The notes beneath the pieces are model-generated. The model was not told the origin of the DNA, made no database searches, and saw only the letters and a program-made list of their open reading frames with translations. A program made the translations under genes and the position numbers. From assembly GCA_012064415.1 (NCBI GenBank), contig SSNU01000052.1:468586-532585 (forward strand): DNA of 64,000 bases. Reading direction: 5' to 3'. Positions 55,801 to 64,000 of the stretch are shown here, one piece after another. How positions within the stretch are numbered: the first letter of the stretch is position 1; each line of letters begins with the position of its first letter. The DNA is from Gyrodactylus bullatarudis. Its lineage: Eukaryota > Platyhelminthes > Monogenea > Gyrodactylidea > Gyrodactylidae.

Positions 55801-58465
55801 TTCTTACATGATTTTCATCCTCTTCTTCTCTAATGGCAGGGTTAAGCTTGTCTTTGGAACGTTTTTGTGACCTCTCTGATATCTTATCAACTTCAGTTGG
55901 CATAGAGCTGGTTTTGGTTATGCTGAAATGAAATTTTGAAATCGTTCCTGTTTGAGCATTTCTCTGATCACCATTGTTTAACAGGAGTTCTGACCGATTT
56001 AAGCTTAATTGGCTTAATTAAAAATAATGGAATAAATTTCTTTTGCTTAAAGAATGCATTGCATAAATTAGCAATTGGCTTGTGGTTAAACCTGTACAGG
56101 TGGAAACGATTCCTTTAAAAATGAATAAAATGTACACTGAGAAAAGTAGAAAAATCCAAGCATTTATAATGACTTAGAGTGAGTAGAAGAAGAATAAGAG
56201 TCTCTTAATGAGATACAAACATTTTTTATCATTAAAATATTTTTGCGTGACGATAGAATGACCAGCGAACGAAATGAGCATTGATTTCGGAGTATCCTCA
56301 TCAAATATTTTTTCTTTTCATGCATCTTATATTCTTTACATGAAAAAAAGTGATTGAAGGTTTATAAATATTTGCAGTTTCATCAGTTTGATTTATAATA
56401 AATCTCTGTCGAAATATAAAATCGATACAAGCAACTCCTATTTTAATTGCGATTGTTGAAAAATTTAACCCTTAAGTCCCAGAGGTCTTTTTCATGACTC
56501 GTTGATTACGAATCTACAGTCATTTTAATGCAGCTATCTTTAGTTCAGGAGTTATCAATCAAACGTTTTAAACAAGAATAAATTTTCTGGAAAAAATCAA
56601 CTTTATTTGAATTATTAGTATGGTATTAGTTTGACAAATGATATCTTTGCGTATTCCAGAAGATTATTAGATTTCCTGTGGAATGAGAGGCAAACAAAGT
56701 CTCGAATGAATAATTCTAATAATAAACGGGTTATTTTTAATATATTTACAGTGATCTGTCTGATGAATTAGAATGAGGAACAATATTTTTGAAAATCTAC
56801 AAAATTTTCAAAGTTTGACTGATATTTAAATATTTTTCCCCTATCCAGATACTGTACCTGAAATGAAAGAAATTCAAAGTATCTAATTCAAGAGAAGATA
56901 TTGATATCACAAAAGATGAAGAAAAAATACATGTATTCAGAATCATCAATAGTGATCCATTAAAATCTAGGAAATTTCTTTTTTCTTGATTGACTATAAT
57001 AAGAAGACCACAATTTTCATGAAACTTAATTTCAAAGGAGATGGTTTTAGTAATGATTTAAAGAGAAAGTTGACAAGTATCATCAATTAACACTATAACA
57101 ACATACAATTGAAAATTGTATTTAAAACTCAGAGATTGTTCCATTTGATTCAGAAAGATTTACTGAGACCTGAAGAGAAGACTCTATTGATTTATAAATT
57201 TCAATGTGACTGCGGATCTTCTTATATAGGACGCACAATCAGAAAGTCGTCAACTAGAGGGAACGATCACCTTAAGAAAGATACAGCGATAACTAGGCAT
57301 CTTAGACAGGAAGGGCATGAGGCTTGAATTTCAAATTTTTCAATTTTATACAGAAACTCGAGTGATGACAGTACAGAGGTTTGGGTGAAGGAGAAATTCT
57401 TCATAAATCTATATAAAACAGACTTATGTGTTCAAAAGAATTATTCTTATAACCTTCAACTACCTTGGCCTAAGCAAGCTTTTTCACTTTTCTCTCCACT
57501 GTTGCTATTTATTGGAGAATTTTGGTGTTTTTTCAGCTTACATTCATTCTAATTTTCTTCAACTTTTACTATTTCTTTCATAATTTGTAAATTATTATTT
57601 TCATTCATCTTTTAACTTTTATCATTATCAAAGAGACACTACTGATGAACTTTTGAGAAATGTTCATTTGGTGTTAATATATCCTTTTTCTACTTTTCCA
57701 ATAATAAGAAAAGAAAAATTGAAAATTCACTTGTACTTCTAATAACCATTACTTGTATGTAAACTATCAATTTTACTAGCAATAAAACTTTCTTTAATAG
57801 ATTGAAAAATTATTTAATTACAATGCAGATAAAAAAATATCGAGGCAATTCAACAGTATATTCGCAAATCAATATATGGTTTATGATCCTCAACACTGTA
57901 TGATAAATCCACTCAAAATCTTCAGCTAGAGAGTAATTTAAACTTGTGTAAATACACATTAAGGTTCTCTGGGTTCTGTAGAACCTTTCGCAAGTAGTGA
58001 ACTTCAATAGTAATGAAAAAATATACAAGTTACACGATTAACGAACCTTCCTTGACGACTCCCTTTAAGAGCTGAACGGATCGGCGTTGAATTTTGACTT
58101 GGCGTACAAACGAATAAATTCCTAACATTAACATGTTGAAGAGATTCACACCGATTTATATCGTACTTTTCCATACAGTTCAGTCCATCTTCATTATTGC
58201 CTATATACTTTTCCAAATTGACCGAGGCTGACTTTTGAGTTCGGGATAAGCTCTGGGGATTTGTCTCAACAATTTCATAATCCCTGTATCGGACAAAACT
58301 CGAGTTTGTACTGATAGCATCGTTACCATTGACTTTTTTACGATCTCGAAAGGATTTTGCAGTTTCAATCAATGATTGCTCGGTTATTCTATTGAATGCT
58401 AATCTAGTTATTATTTTAAAATTTATTTAATCAGACCATTCGGCCTTAAACTTACAATTGCCCAT
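52896..58465 (-). CDS. Unrecognised 316-residue protein, predicted N-myristoylated
   Basis: I do not recognise this protein. A five-exon model, 58465-58456, 58398-58047, 55922-55808, 53496-53253 and 53125-52896, joins in phase to 951 nt. The 10-nt first exon gives MGNSFNRI, a possible N-myristoylation signal (MGxxxN/S). The middle is Ser/Lys-rich and probably disordered, with CTPSQNSTPIRSALKG and an acidic EEEDENH. The C-terminal half looks better ordered: FGPTIRHLSVWILNRPTPME and then HYYRIGDRPWLRIREED. A TP- and SP-rich sequence such as KKDPPSPTNR suggests phosphorylation. Exons 4 and 5 are the best-supported part; the 10-nt first exon and the exon 2 donor (GTTCGT) are the weakest. Two mobile-element fragments lie in its introns. 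Confidence 0.58.
53497..55807. other. Intron 3 of the orphan gene, hosting a retroelement fragment
   Basis: This 2.3-kb intron contains the gag-protease fragment at 54192-55220 on the same strand. A short charged frame after an acceptor-like TCTAG near 54051 (DKTLEDDEENLQLH and a stop) might be an alternative terminal exon, but its phase does not match. Confidence 0.5.
54100..55220 (-). pseudogene. Ty3/gypsy-like gag-protease fragment
   Basis: A 342-residue minus frame (54192-55220) has a Gag capsid-like region (about 30-200) with the motif ERYTDNKSVFVYHKELFRM. A CCHC zinc knuckle, CNCCKEIGHIVRAC, lies near residue 230, and an aspartic-protease start, LVDTCASCTLLP, near 290. The active-site DTG is DTC here, probably inactive. 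The frame stops just after the protease flap, and protease-like sequence resumes one frame over (VDDRTILGL, near 54165). No reverse transcriptase, integrase or LTR was found. The fragment sits in an intron of the orphan gene. Confidence 0.82.
55923..58046. other. Intron 2 of the orphan gene with Penelope relic
   Basis: This 2.1-kb phase-2 intron contains the plus-strand Penelope endonuclease fragment at 57109-57540. The rest is AT-rich without recognised coding content. Confidence 0.5.
57109..57540 (+). pseudogene. Penelope-like GIY-YIG endonuclease relic with 3' tail
   Basis: The plus frame 57109-57327 reads IVFKTQRLFHL and then YKFQCDCGSSYIGRTIRKS, with NDHLKKDTAITRHLRQEGH. This is the GIY-YIG endonuclease end of a Penelope-like element. 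A stop codon follows, after which the frame is still partly readable (VWVKEKFFINLYKT, about 57385). The distal part (57461-57540) matches 24081-24160. The reverse transcriptase is not recognisable. Confidence 0.8.
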
Positions 58466-60921
58466 ATCTTCATAGAACTATCACTTCTAGTAACAAAAAA
58501 TATTCATTTTACTCAAGTTAAGTAACGTAAACTGAAATGAGAATTGAGTAGACTGGAAATTTCTCGTAGAAAACATTATACTCTAGTCTTTTAACCAATC
58601 AGATAACACCAATATTTCTCTGCACAAATTCTTAACGTTAACATACAAGAATATGAAACAAACGCACAAAAATTAGATCCTATTTATAGAATGTATATCT
58701 TTTTCTGTGCACCAAACTTTTTAGATATAAATTGACAGATTGTGTGGACTAGACATGAATCCCATTGGTTAAATGGTAAATTCTATGTTACAGAAGAATA
58801 TTCCAGCTGATCGATAATAAAAGATTCTTTTCTTACCTTGTGCAGAATACTTTTTTCCCCCTAGAGGTTCAAGTGTTCCACTTAAGACGTGATAAAAATA
58901 CGAAATAACTAACTAAAGCTTGTTAATATGAAGATGATCCCAAATAGTCAAGGGATCATGTCAACGATGTTAAAAAAATCCCCTTATTCTCATTTTCATT
59001 CAGATAAATTACTATAAAAAAAGAGGGGCTAAATTTCTAAATAAGATTCATTTGATCCCTTCTGAAAATTTCGTTTTTCTTTCTGACATTTTCATTGACC
59101 AATATTGTGAATTTAAATTTTGATATATCGATAGTTTGAAAGATTCCGCGTCAATTGAGCTATTTACGATACCTCTATCATGAGATTATTCGGAAGAGAT
59201 TCAACCTCAAAGTTAAAGAGTTTTGGTTTTCTGCCAAAATTCGAAATCATAAACTTAAATAGTGGAAAAAATTTTAAAAATAAAGAAGGAGAATTTCAAA
59301 TTCTATTCTGAATCGGATCGTGTGCTTTGCAAACGTGTAATCTCTATGCTAAAGAGAAGAAATTCAAGTCGGAAATACTTTCTTCTTCGAATATCTCGTA
59401 AACGAGTCGCTAAATTTTTTTTATTATTTTGGATTTGAGATCAGAATATATTTATCATATTTGAAATATTTATGTAATAAACTGTTTTCAAGTTTGACTG
59501 ATAATTCAAAGACCTTGGCTTAACATATAATCATAACCTCTCTATAAAACTTAATTTAAATAAGCTATTAAAAACGCCAATTGTCTCAAACTTGCCTCAA
59601 GCTGTCTTGCAATGGAACACTTCTATGAATACATCGAACCAGACAAAAACTCAACTTATAACACTAAAAACCCGTTGAGATACTTTACAACATTCTCCCT
59701 CTCAAAGTTAGATTCAAACATCCCCTCAGCGAATTTAAAATCCACATGCGACTTCTTTCGAAAGCTCATCCCGAAAGACGAAAACCCCTTTAGAAACTAT
59801 TTCTCATGACAATTGAATACAATACAAGTGAATTTTAATAGTTTAGTGTACAATTTATATCAGATTATCAAATACTATAATAGATAAATAATAATAATAA
59901 ATTCATAATTTTATAAACATATCAGACCAGGATTAGAGATTGATAAGACCTGGCGAAATACGTATTTCTTAAAATAAAGTTCTTTTTAAAAACATCCAAT
60001 AATGACTGTACTATAAAAGTTTATATTTACTGTTCTAAAATCTGCGTATCATTTTTGTCTAAAGCCAATTCAGATTATTCTGAAAATTCGATGAGAATCT
60101 TGCTTGCACGAAAACTTGATTTAAGCACACTAACTGAAAGATTTTTATCTCAGGAAATTTCAGCTATCTCATGGAAAATCATCATAAACGTACTACAGTA
60201 TGAGAATGAATAATGTTTTGGAATAATTTTTTTTGTCGAAAAAAAGAATTTCTGTTCAATTATGTTTCAGTTTAAATAATTTTGAGATCTAAATTTCTTG
60301 AATTCAATGGAAATCTATTTTACTTTCCATAACTCAATTCTTTATTGAACTAAGAATAAGTAGTTCTTCTGAAGGAGCACTTCAAAATAAATTTATCAGC
60401 AATAAGCTCACTTGTTTTGCCTTTTATAGTACTAACATTCATTAAATGGAAGAATTTCTTTCAGTTTTCAAATACAATGTCTTGCAAGAGAACCCAACGC
60501 TTGTATTTATTCTTCAAGGCTGTTTCAAATTGCAAACACTTTTTCTTTAAAGTTTTTTTCGGTATCTTTCAAAAATTTTAAATAGCTTTCTTCTAATATT
60601 TCTCAGAGAATGTTTCAAAAAGATCTCAGCTTTGGTATTTCTATGGATAATATGCAAATTTTGTGCAAACATTAAAAAATTTATTCCTGAGAGCCGTAAA
60701 ACCAAATCAATTTTATTAAATAATAATTTGACAATCATTTTTTACTTTCTGAGTAGTTCAATCTATTTTTCATAAAAATTAAAAAAAATCTCGAGTCTTA
60801 AATAGATAAAAGACGTCCATTTTGAATAATCAAAGAGTTAGCAATATGAAAAAATTTAATTCTCTTTTTTATCGGCAAGTTACAGAATTTAAATTTTTTT
60901 GAAAATAAATTTATAATATAT
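58466..60921. other. Intergenic stretch between orphan gene and LAMP-like gene
   Basis: This 2.5-kb interval should hold the orphan gene's promoter and the LAMP-like 3' UTR. A plus-strand 65-codon frame at 59612-59809 (MEHFYEYIEPDKNSTYNTKN and on) is richer in GC than its surroundings but has no recognised family or supporting features. A short segment near 60185 (cgtactacagtatgagaatg) resembles one near 40046. No other structure was seen. Confidence 0.5.
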
Positions 60922-61862
60922 TCAAAAAGAGAATGGTTGATACTTTTTGTTCGCTTTGAAGACGCCAGGTTTAGGCCCGTTTTTATTTTCAATCAAACTT
61001 TCAAGAGGAAAGGTCTTGGCTGATTTATCTTCCCCTCCAGGTGAGGCATCATCCTTTAATTGGCACATGCAGGCGAAAATACAAGTGAACAGGCCCATAA
61101 TAAGAATTATTATTAATATTGCCATTGTCACTATATTTGACTCGGAATCGTTTGGACAATTGACAGCTGTTGATTAAAAGAAGATTTTAATTAAAAAGTA
61201 TTAATCTCTACTCATAAGTACTTATAAGTAGTTTTTATTTTTTACTCACCGTATCCTGAAAAATTTTTAGAATCTAGCCTAGGAAAAACTTGATATTCAA
61301 AATCTTTTAAATGAAACAGTATATGAAAAGTATTATTGCCAAGTGAATATAATGAACCGTTCCAACCTGATCGGCAGACATATTTCCATCCAACTCTAAT
61401 AGTGATAATATCTCCAAAAGCATTTGTTGGTTCTGGATCAATGATATTATTGAAGTATAGCCTGTCATATACTATACCCTTGTAGTTGACAGTGAAATTT
61501 CTTAGTCCATAAAACCCGTTGAGTGAAGTGTATGAAATGCCCAAGCCACTCCATGTAGGTTCTTCTCCAAGAACAAGAGGATCAATGGTGAAAACCCATC
61601 TAAAATTCAATGTTATGTCATTAAAAGTAAGTTTGGCAGTTGCAGGAGCGGTAGAATTACAAAATAAATGTCTACTAGTCAGGTATTGTTCACTGATTTC
61701 TTCATTTTCTATAACGTCTGAGTTTGAAATAACTTGAATAGAGCCTCCGATAGTAAATATTAGACAGGTTTTTTCAGAATCATTATAAGAGAAAAAAATT
61801 TTGGCATTAGTGGTTAAAAAGTTACAAATATACAAAAATACAAGAATCCAGATCTTTTTCAT
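60922..61862 (-). CDS. LAMP-like lysosomal membrane glycoprotein
   Basis: Exons 61862-61250 and 61166-60922 give 285 aa. The likely start is MKKIWILVFLYICNFLTTNA, a signal peptide; an in-frame ATG 27 nt upstream (61889) is an alternative. The lumenal part (about 21-217) has several NxS/T sites and four cysteines spaced as in a LAMP domain: KTCLIF, LFCNSTA, KYVCRSG and AVNCPNDS. The fold signature KLTFNDITLNFRWVF and HLKDFEYQVFP also resembles LAMP, whose family members line the lysosomal membrane. A membrane helix (MAILIIILIMGLFTCIFACM, about 219-238) precedes a 47-residue tail ending KKYQPFSF. The tail lacks the usual terminal GYxxI but has a YQPF motif that could act as a YxxF-type sorting signal. 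The family call is by architecture, since sequence similarity is weak. Confidence 0.75.
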
Positions 61863-61944
61863 ATCAGTTAAAATGAACGATTTAAACACTAATTTAATTC
61901 ATTTGTAATTATAATTATCTTTATTGTTTTATTATCTGGAAATT
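61863..61944. promoter_or_regulatory. Bidirectional promoter interval, LAMP-like and ATG16L1
   Basis: Only 82 bp separate the preferred start codons of two divergent genes (55 bp if the LAMP-like gene starts at 61889). A shared core promoter is inferred from spacing. No specific transcription-factor motif, such as the CLEAR element GTCACGTGAC, was seen. Confidence 0.5.
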
Positions 61945-63575
61945 ATGTTTTATAATGAATTTGTGAATCTTCTTATAGAAAGAGATAACAACGAATCTAC
62001 TAAATTTGACCAGCTTATTTGTGACTGTAATTCTCCGTTTATATTTTTTAGTTAATCGAGTACTTGAAGAATGGCGACATATAAAATTACAAAACATCCA
62101 GTATCAGAATGAGTTGAATAATTCCAACTCTCTAATTGATAACTTCAAAAATGAATTAGATAGAGCGTATGATGCACTTTTTAAATATTTTTTAGGGATA
62201 GCAATAAGTGTCACGAACTTGATAAAAAGGCTAGTCGACTTCAAGATGAATTAAACGATGTTCATAAATCAAATGGCAAAGTATTTTTAACTTTATAGTA
62301 ATATTGTAGCTTGTTCAAGATCTACATGATGCCAACAAAATGCTGCAAGAAAAAGAACGCTCTTTTCAATCTTTAAACTCAAAGTATACTGAAGTTGACA
62401 GGGAAATGAAGACCCTAAGTGGCATGGTTCAAAGCTTTAAGAATAAAATTCTTGACCTCGAAGAAATTAAAAGACATCTACTTGATGAGCAAAATGCTTC
62501 TAATTTACAGATTAAATCCCTTGAAACAAAACTTAATTCATCTAAAGACGAAAATATCAAGTTAATCATGAAAATTCAATCTCTACAGAAGCAAATAGAA
62601 GAATATGAGAATACAAAATTTGACTTGAACTTTCGTATGGAAAAGGAGAAGGCTAAACTTATTCTCGCTGATGCTGCCAATAGTGTTTTAGATGTAGATG
62701 ATTCTAGCATAGATTTTGGAGATGTTTGCAATGTTATACCAACAAAACCTGTAGTTACTCTAACAAATGACATTGATGGAGACTTATCCTGTGTCAAATT
62801 CTCTCCATCTGGCTTTTCATTTGCTTCAGGTGGTCAAGATAGGAAAGTTCGCATTTGGTCTTTTTACAATGGAAAATCTGAGTTCAAATCAATGTTTGTT
62901 GGTTGTAACGCTGGAATTCTATCTATTGATTTTGATCCAACTGAAAATTTAATTTTGGGTTCGTCCAATGATTTTGGTTGTCGAATTTGGAACATATCTG
63001 ATTGTCGAGTCAAAACCAACCTGACCGGACATTCTGATAAAGTAGTATCTGCCAAGTTTATGGGAACTGACAGTAAAGTTGTCTCTGCTTCGAGCGATCG
63101 AACCCTAAAGATATGGGATTTGAACAAGCGCCAATGTCTTAAAACAATTGTTGCTATGAGTGCTTGTCATGATGTTGTCTTCAATACTTCATTCGGCCTT
63201 ACCATTAGTGGACACTGTGATAAAAAGATTCGACTATGGGATCAGAGAGGAGAATTAAATACAGACCAAATTGTATTACCAGGAAAAGTCACTGGTCTCG
63301 ATATTTCCAAAGGTATTCTTGGCATTATTTTTATTGAATTTAGATTCCTATTATCTACTTGCCTGTACAAGAGATGATGTCCTACGTGTAATAGATCTTA
63401 GAATGAATGATGTTATTGAAGTATTTCAAGGCGAAGGATTCCAAACTGGTTTTGACTATCAACGTCCTTGCTTTTCTGCGAATTCCAGATATGTTTGTGT
63501 CGGTGGTAGTGATGGCAATGTTTACATTTGGGACCGACAAAATCGTCAACTGGAATGTAAACTCTCTGGTCACAG
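61945..63575 (+). CDS. ATG16L1: ATG16L1, autophagy conjugation-complex subunit (3' end beyond window)
   Basis: ATG16L1 binds ATG5-ATG12 and directs LC3/ATG8 lipidation at the phagophore. Exons 61945-62020, 62052-62166, 62196-62280, 62310-63312 and 63344-63575 agree in phase and give 503 residues before a GTTAGT donor. The last WD blades must lie past the window. The N terminus (NLLIERD, then KFDQLIFNRVLEEW) matches the ATG5-binding helix. A coiled coil spans about 45-220. WD40 blades begin at about 240: GDLSCVKFSPSG, CNAGILSIDFDP, NDFGCRIWNI, LTGHSDKVVSAKF, SSDRTLKIWDL, ISGHCDKKIRLWDQ and CTRDDVLRVIDLRMND. These are close in order and wording to human ATG16L1. The four introns are 31, 29, 29 and 31 nt. 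Confidence 0.95.
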
Positions 63576-64000
63576 GTTAGTTTCTTTATAAAAATTAATT
63601 TTATTGCTCTTTTACAATTTTTTTTCTAATTTCTTTCTTCAACTTATTCCCAAAAATCACTCTCTTTATCATCATTAACCCTCGCCCTATACAATGTAAA
63701 AATTACAAATAATACCTCTGGGGTCCATATGGACCACATTCATTTTAATGTGAAAAATTGAGGTTTTCAATAGAAAAAAAATTTATATATAAAAAATTAC
63801 ACGAGTCACAAATAATTTCATAATGTTCATCACAAACATTTTTCGAGCATTTTGAACATAAAGATCGAATTTTTTGTCTCTTGACCTTGGACAAATGACG
63901 CATCTTCCTTTTGACACGCTGATTTTCCTACTTGGAGTTTCAGAGGAATGATTTGAGACCTTTATCCTCTTAGCTAGTGGTGGCTGAGACGGTGTACTTT
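63576..64000. other. ATG16L1 intron 5, invaded by piggyBac (partial)
   Basis: The intron opens with the donor GTTAGT at 63576 and runs off the window. From 63679 it is transposon sequence. Confidence 0.7.
63675..64000 (-). mobile_element. piggyBac element, 3' end with TTAA target and transposase C terminus
   Basis: TTAA at 63675-63678 is followed by ccctcgccctatac, as expected of a piggyBac terminal repeat, and by a subterminal palindrome, ggtccatatggacc (63722-63735). The minus frame from 64000 to a stop at 63745 is the cysteine-rich C-terminal domain of the transposase. It reads GRCVICPRSRDKK and then, after a one-base frame change near 63868, CSKCSKNVCDEHYEIICDSC. The frame change sits at a run of A/T, so decay or a sequencing error are both possible. 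The rest lies outside the window. Confidence 0.85.

Noticed and set aside
59612..59809. 65-codon plus-strand ORF
   Set aside because: Composition is mildly coding-like, but there is no family match, partner exon or promoter evidence. It is mentioned only in the intergenic description.
1..64000. Prokaryotic-style operons, CRISPR arrays, rRNA or tRNA genes
   Set aside because: No direct-repeat array, rRNA-like block or convincing cloverleaf was noticed, and the genes are spliced and eukaryotic. A tRNAscan-type search was not possible here.

Overview
The window is animal nuclear DNA: strongly AT-rich, with spliced genes, metazoan gene families (an ERG-type K+ channel, a thrombospondin-repeat receptor, ATG16L1, a LAMP-like protein, BAZ1A/ACF1) and many decayed transposons. 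Introns fall into two classes: a very short one (21-32 nt, often 29 nt) and a conventional one (about 53 nt to 7 kb). Dense genes with tiny introns and abundant relic elements suggest a small-bodied or parasitic invertebrate. An orthonectid-like animal such as Intoshia would fit, but that is a guess.

Layout. 1-4.5 kb: repeats, a broken Merlin/IS1016-type transposase (minus) and a Penelope endonuclease relic. 4.5-15.7 kb: one 17-exon BAZ1A/ACF1 chromatin-remodelling gene (minus). A four-helix membrane protein gene lies on the opposite strand inside one intron (12.1-12.6 kb), and a 1.1 kb foldback transposon sits in another. 17.1-18.2 kb: deoxyhypusine hydroxylase (minus). 19.0-49.5 kb: one 15-exon ERG (Kv11/KCNH) potassium channel gene (minus). 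Its large introns hold most of the MITE, foldback and Penelope sequence seen here. 49.7-51.6 kb: a single-pass membrane protein with thrombospondin repeats (minus), interrupted by four introns of 21-32 nt. 51.8-52.6 kb: intronless RPSA (uS2) on plus, head-to-head with the thrombospondin gene. 52.9-58.5 kb: an unrecognised 316-residue protein (minus) whose introns contain a Ty3/gypsy-like gag-protease fragment and a Penelope endonuclease relic. 60.9-61.9 kb: LAMP-like lysosomal membrane protein (minus), head-to-head across 82 bp with ATG16L1 (plus, 61.9 kb to beyond the window). A piggyBac element begins at a TTAA inside the last visible ATG16L1 intron.

Gene models were built by hand from reading frames and splice sites. 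In every complete spliced model the exon phases agree and the summed length is a multiple of three (BAZ1A 1713 aa, ERG 1094 aa, DOHH 341 aa, thrombospondin protein 615 aa, orphan 316 aa, LAMP-like 285 aa). This is strong internal support, but no transcript evidence was available. No rRNA, tRNA or CRISPR array was recognised. The genes are unrelated housekeeping, signalling and chromatin functions, apart from the LAMP/ATG16L1 pair, which both act in the lysosome-autophagy pathway.
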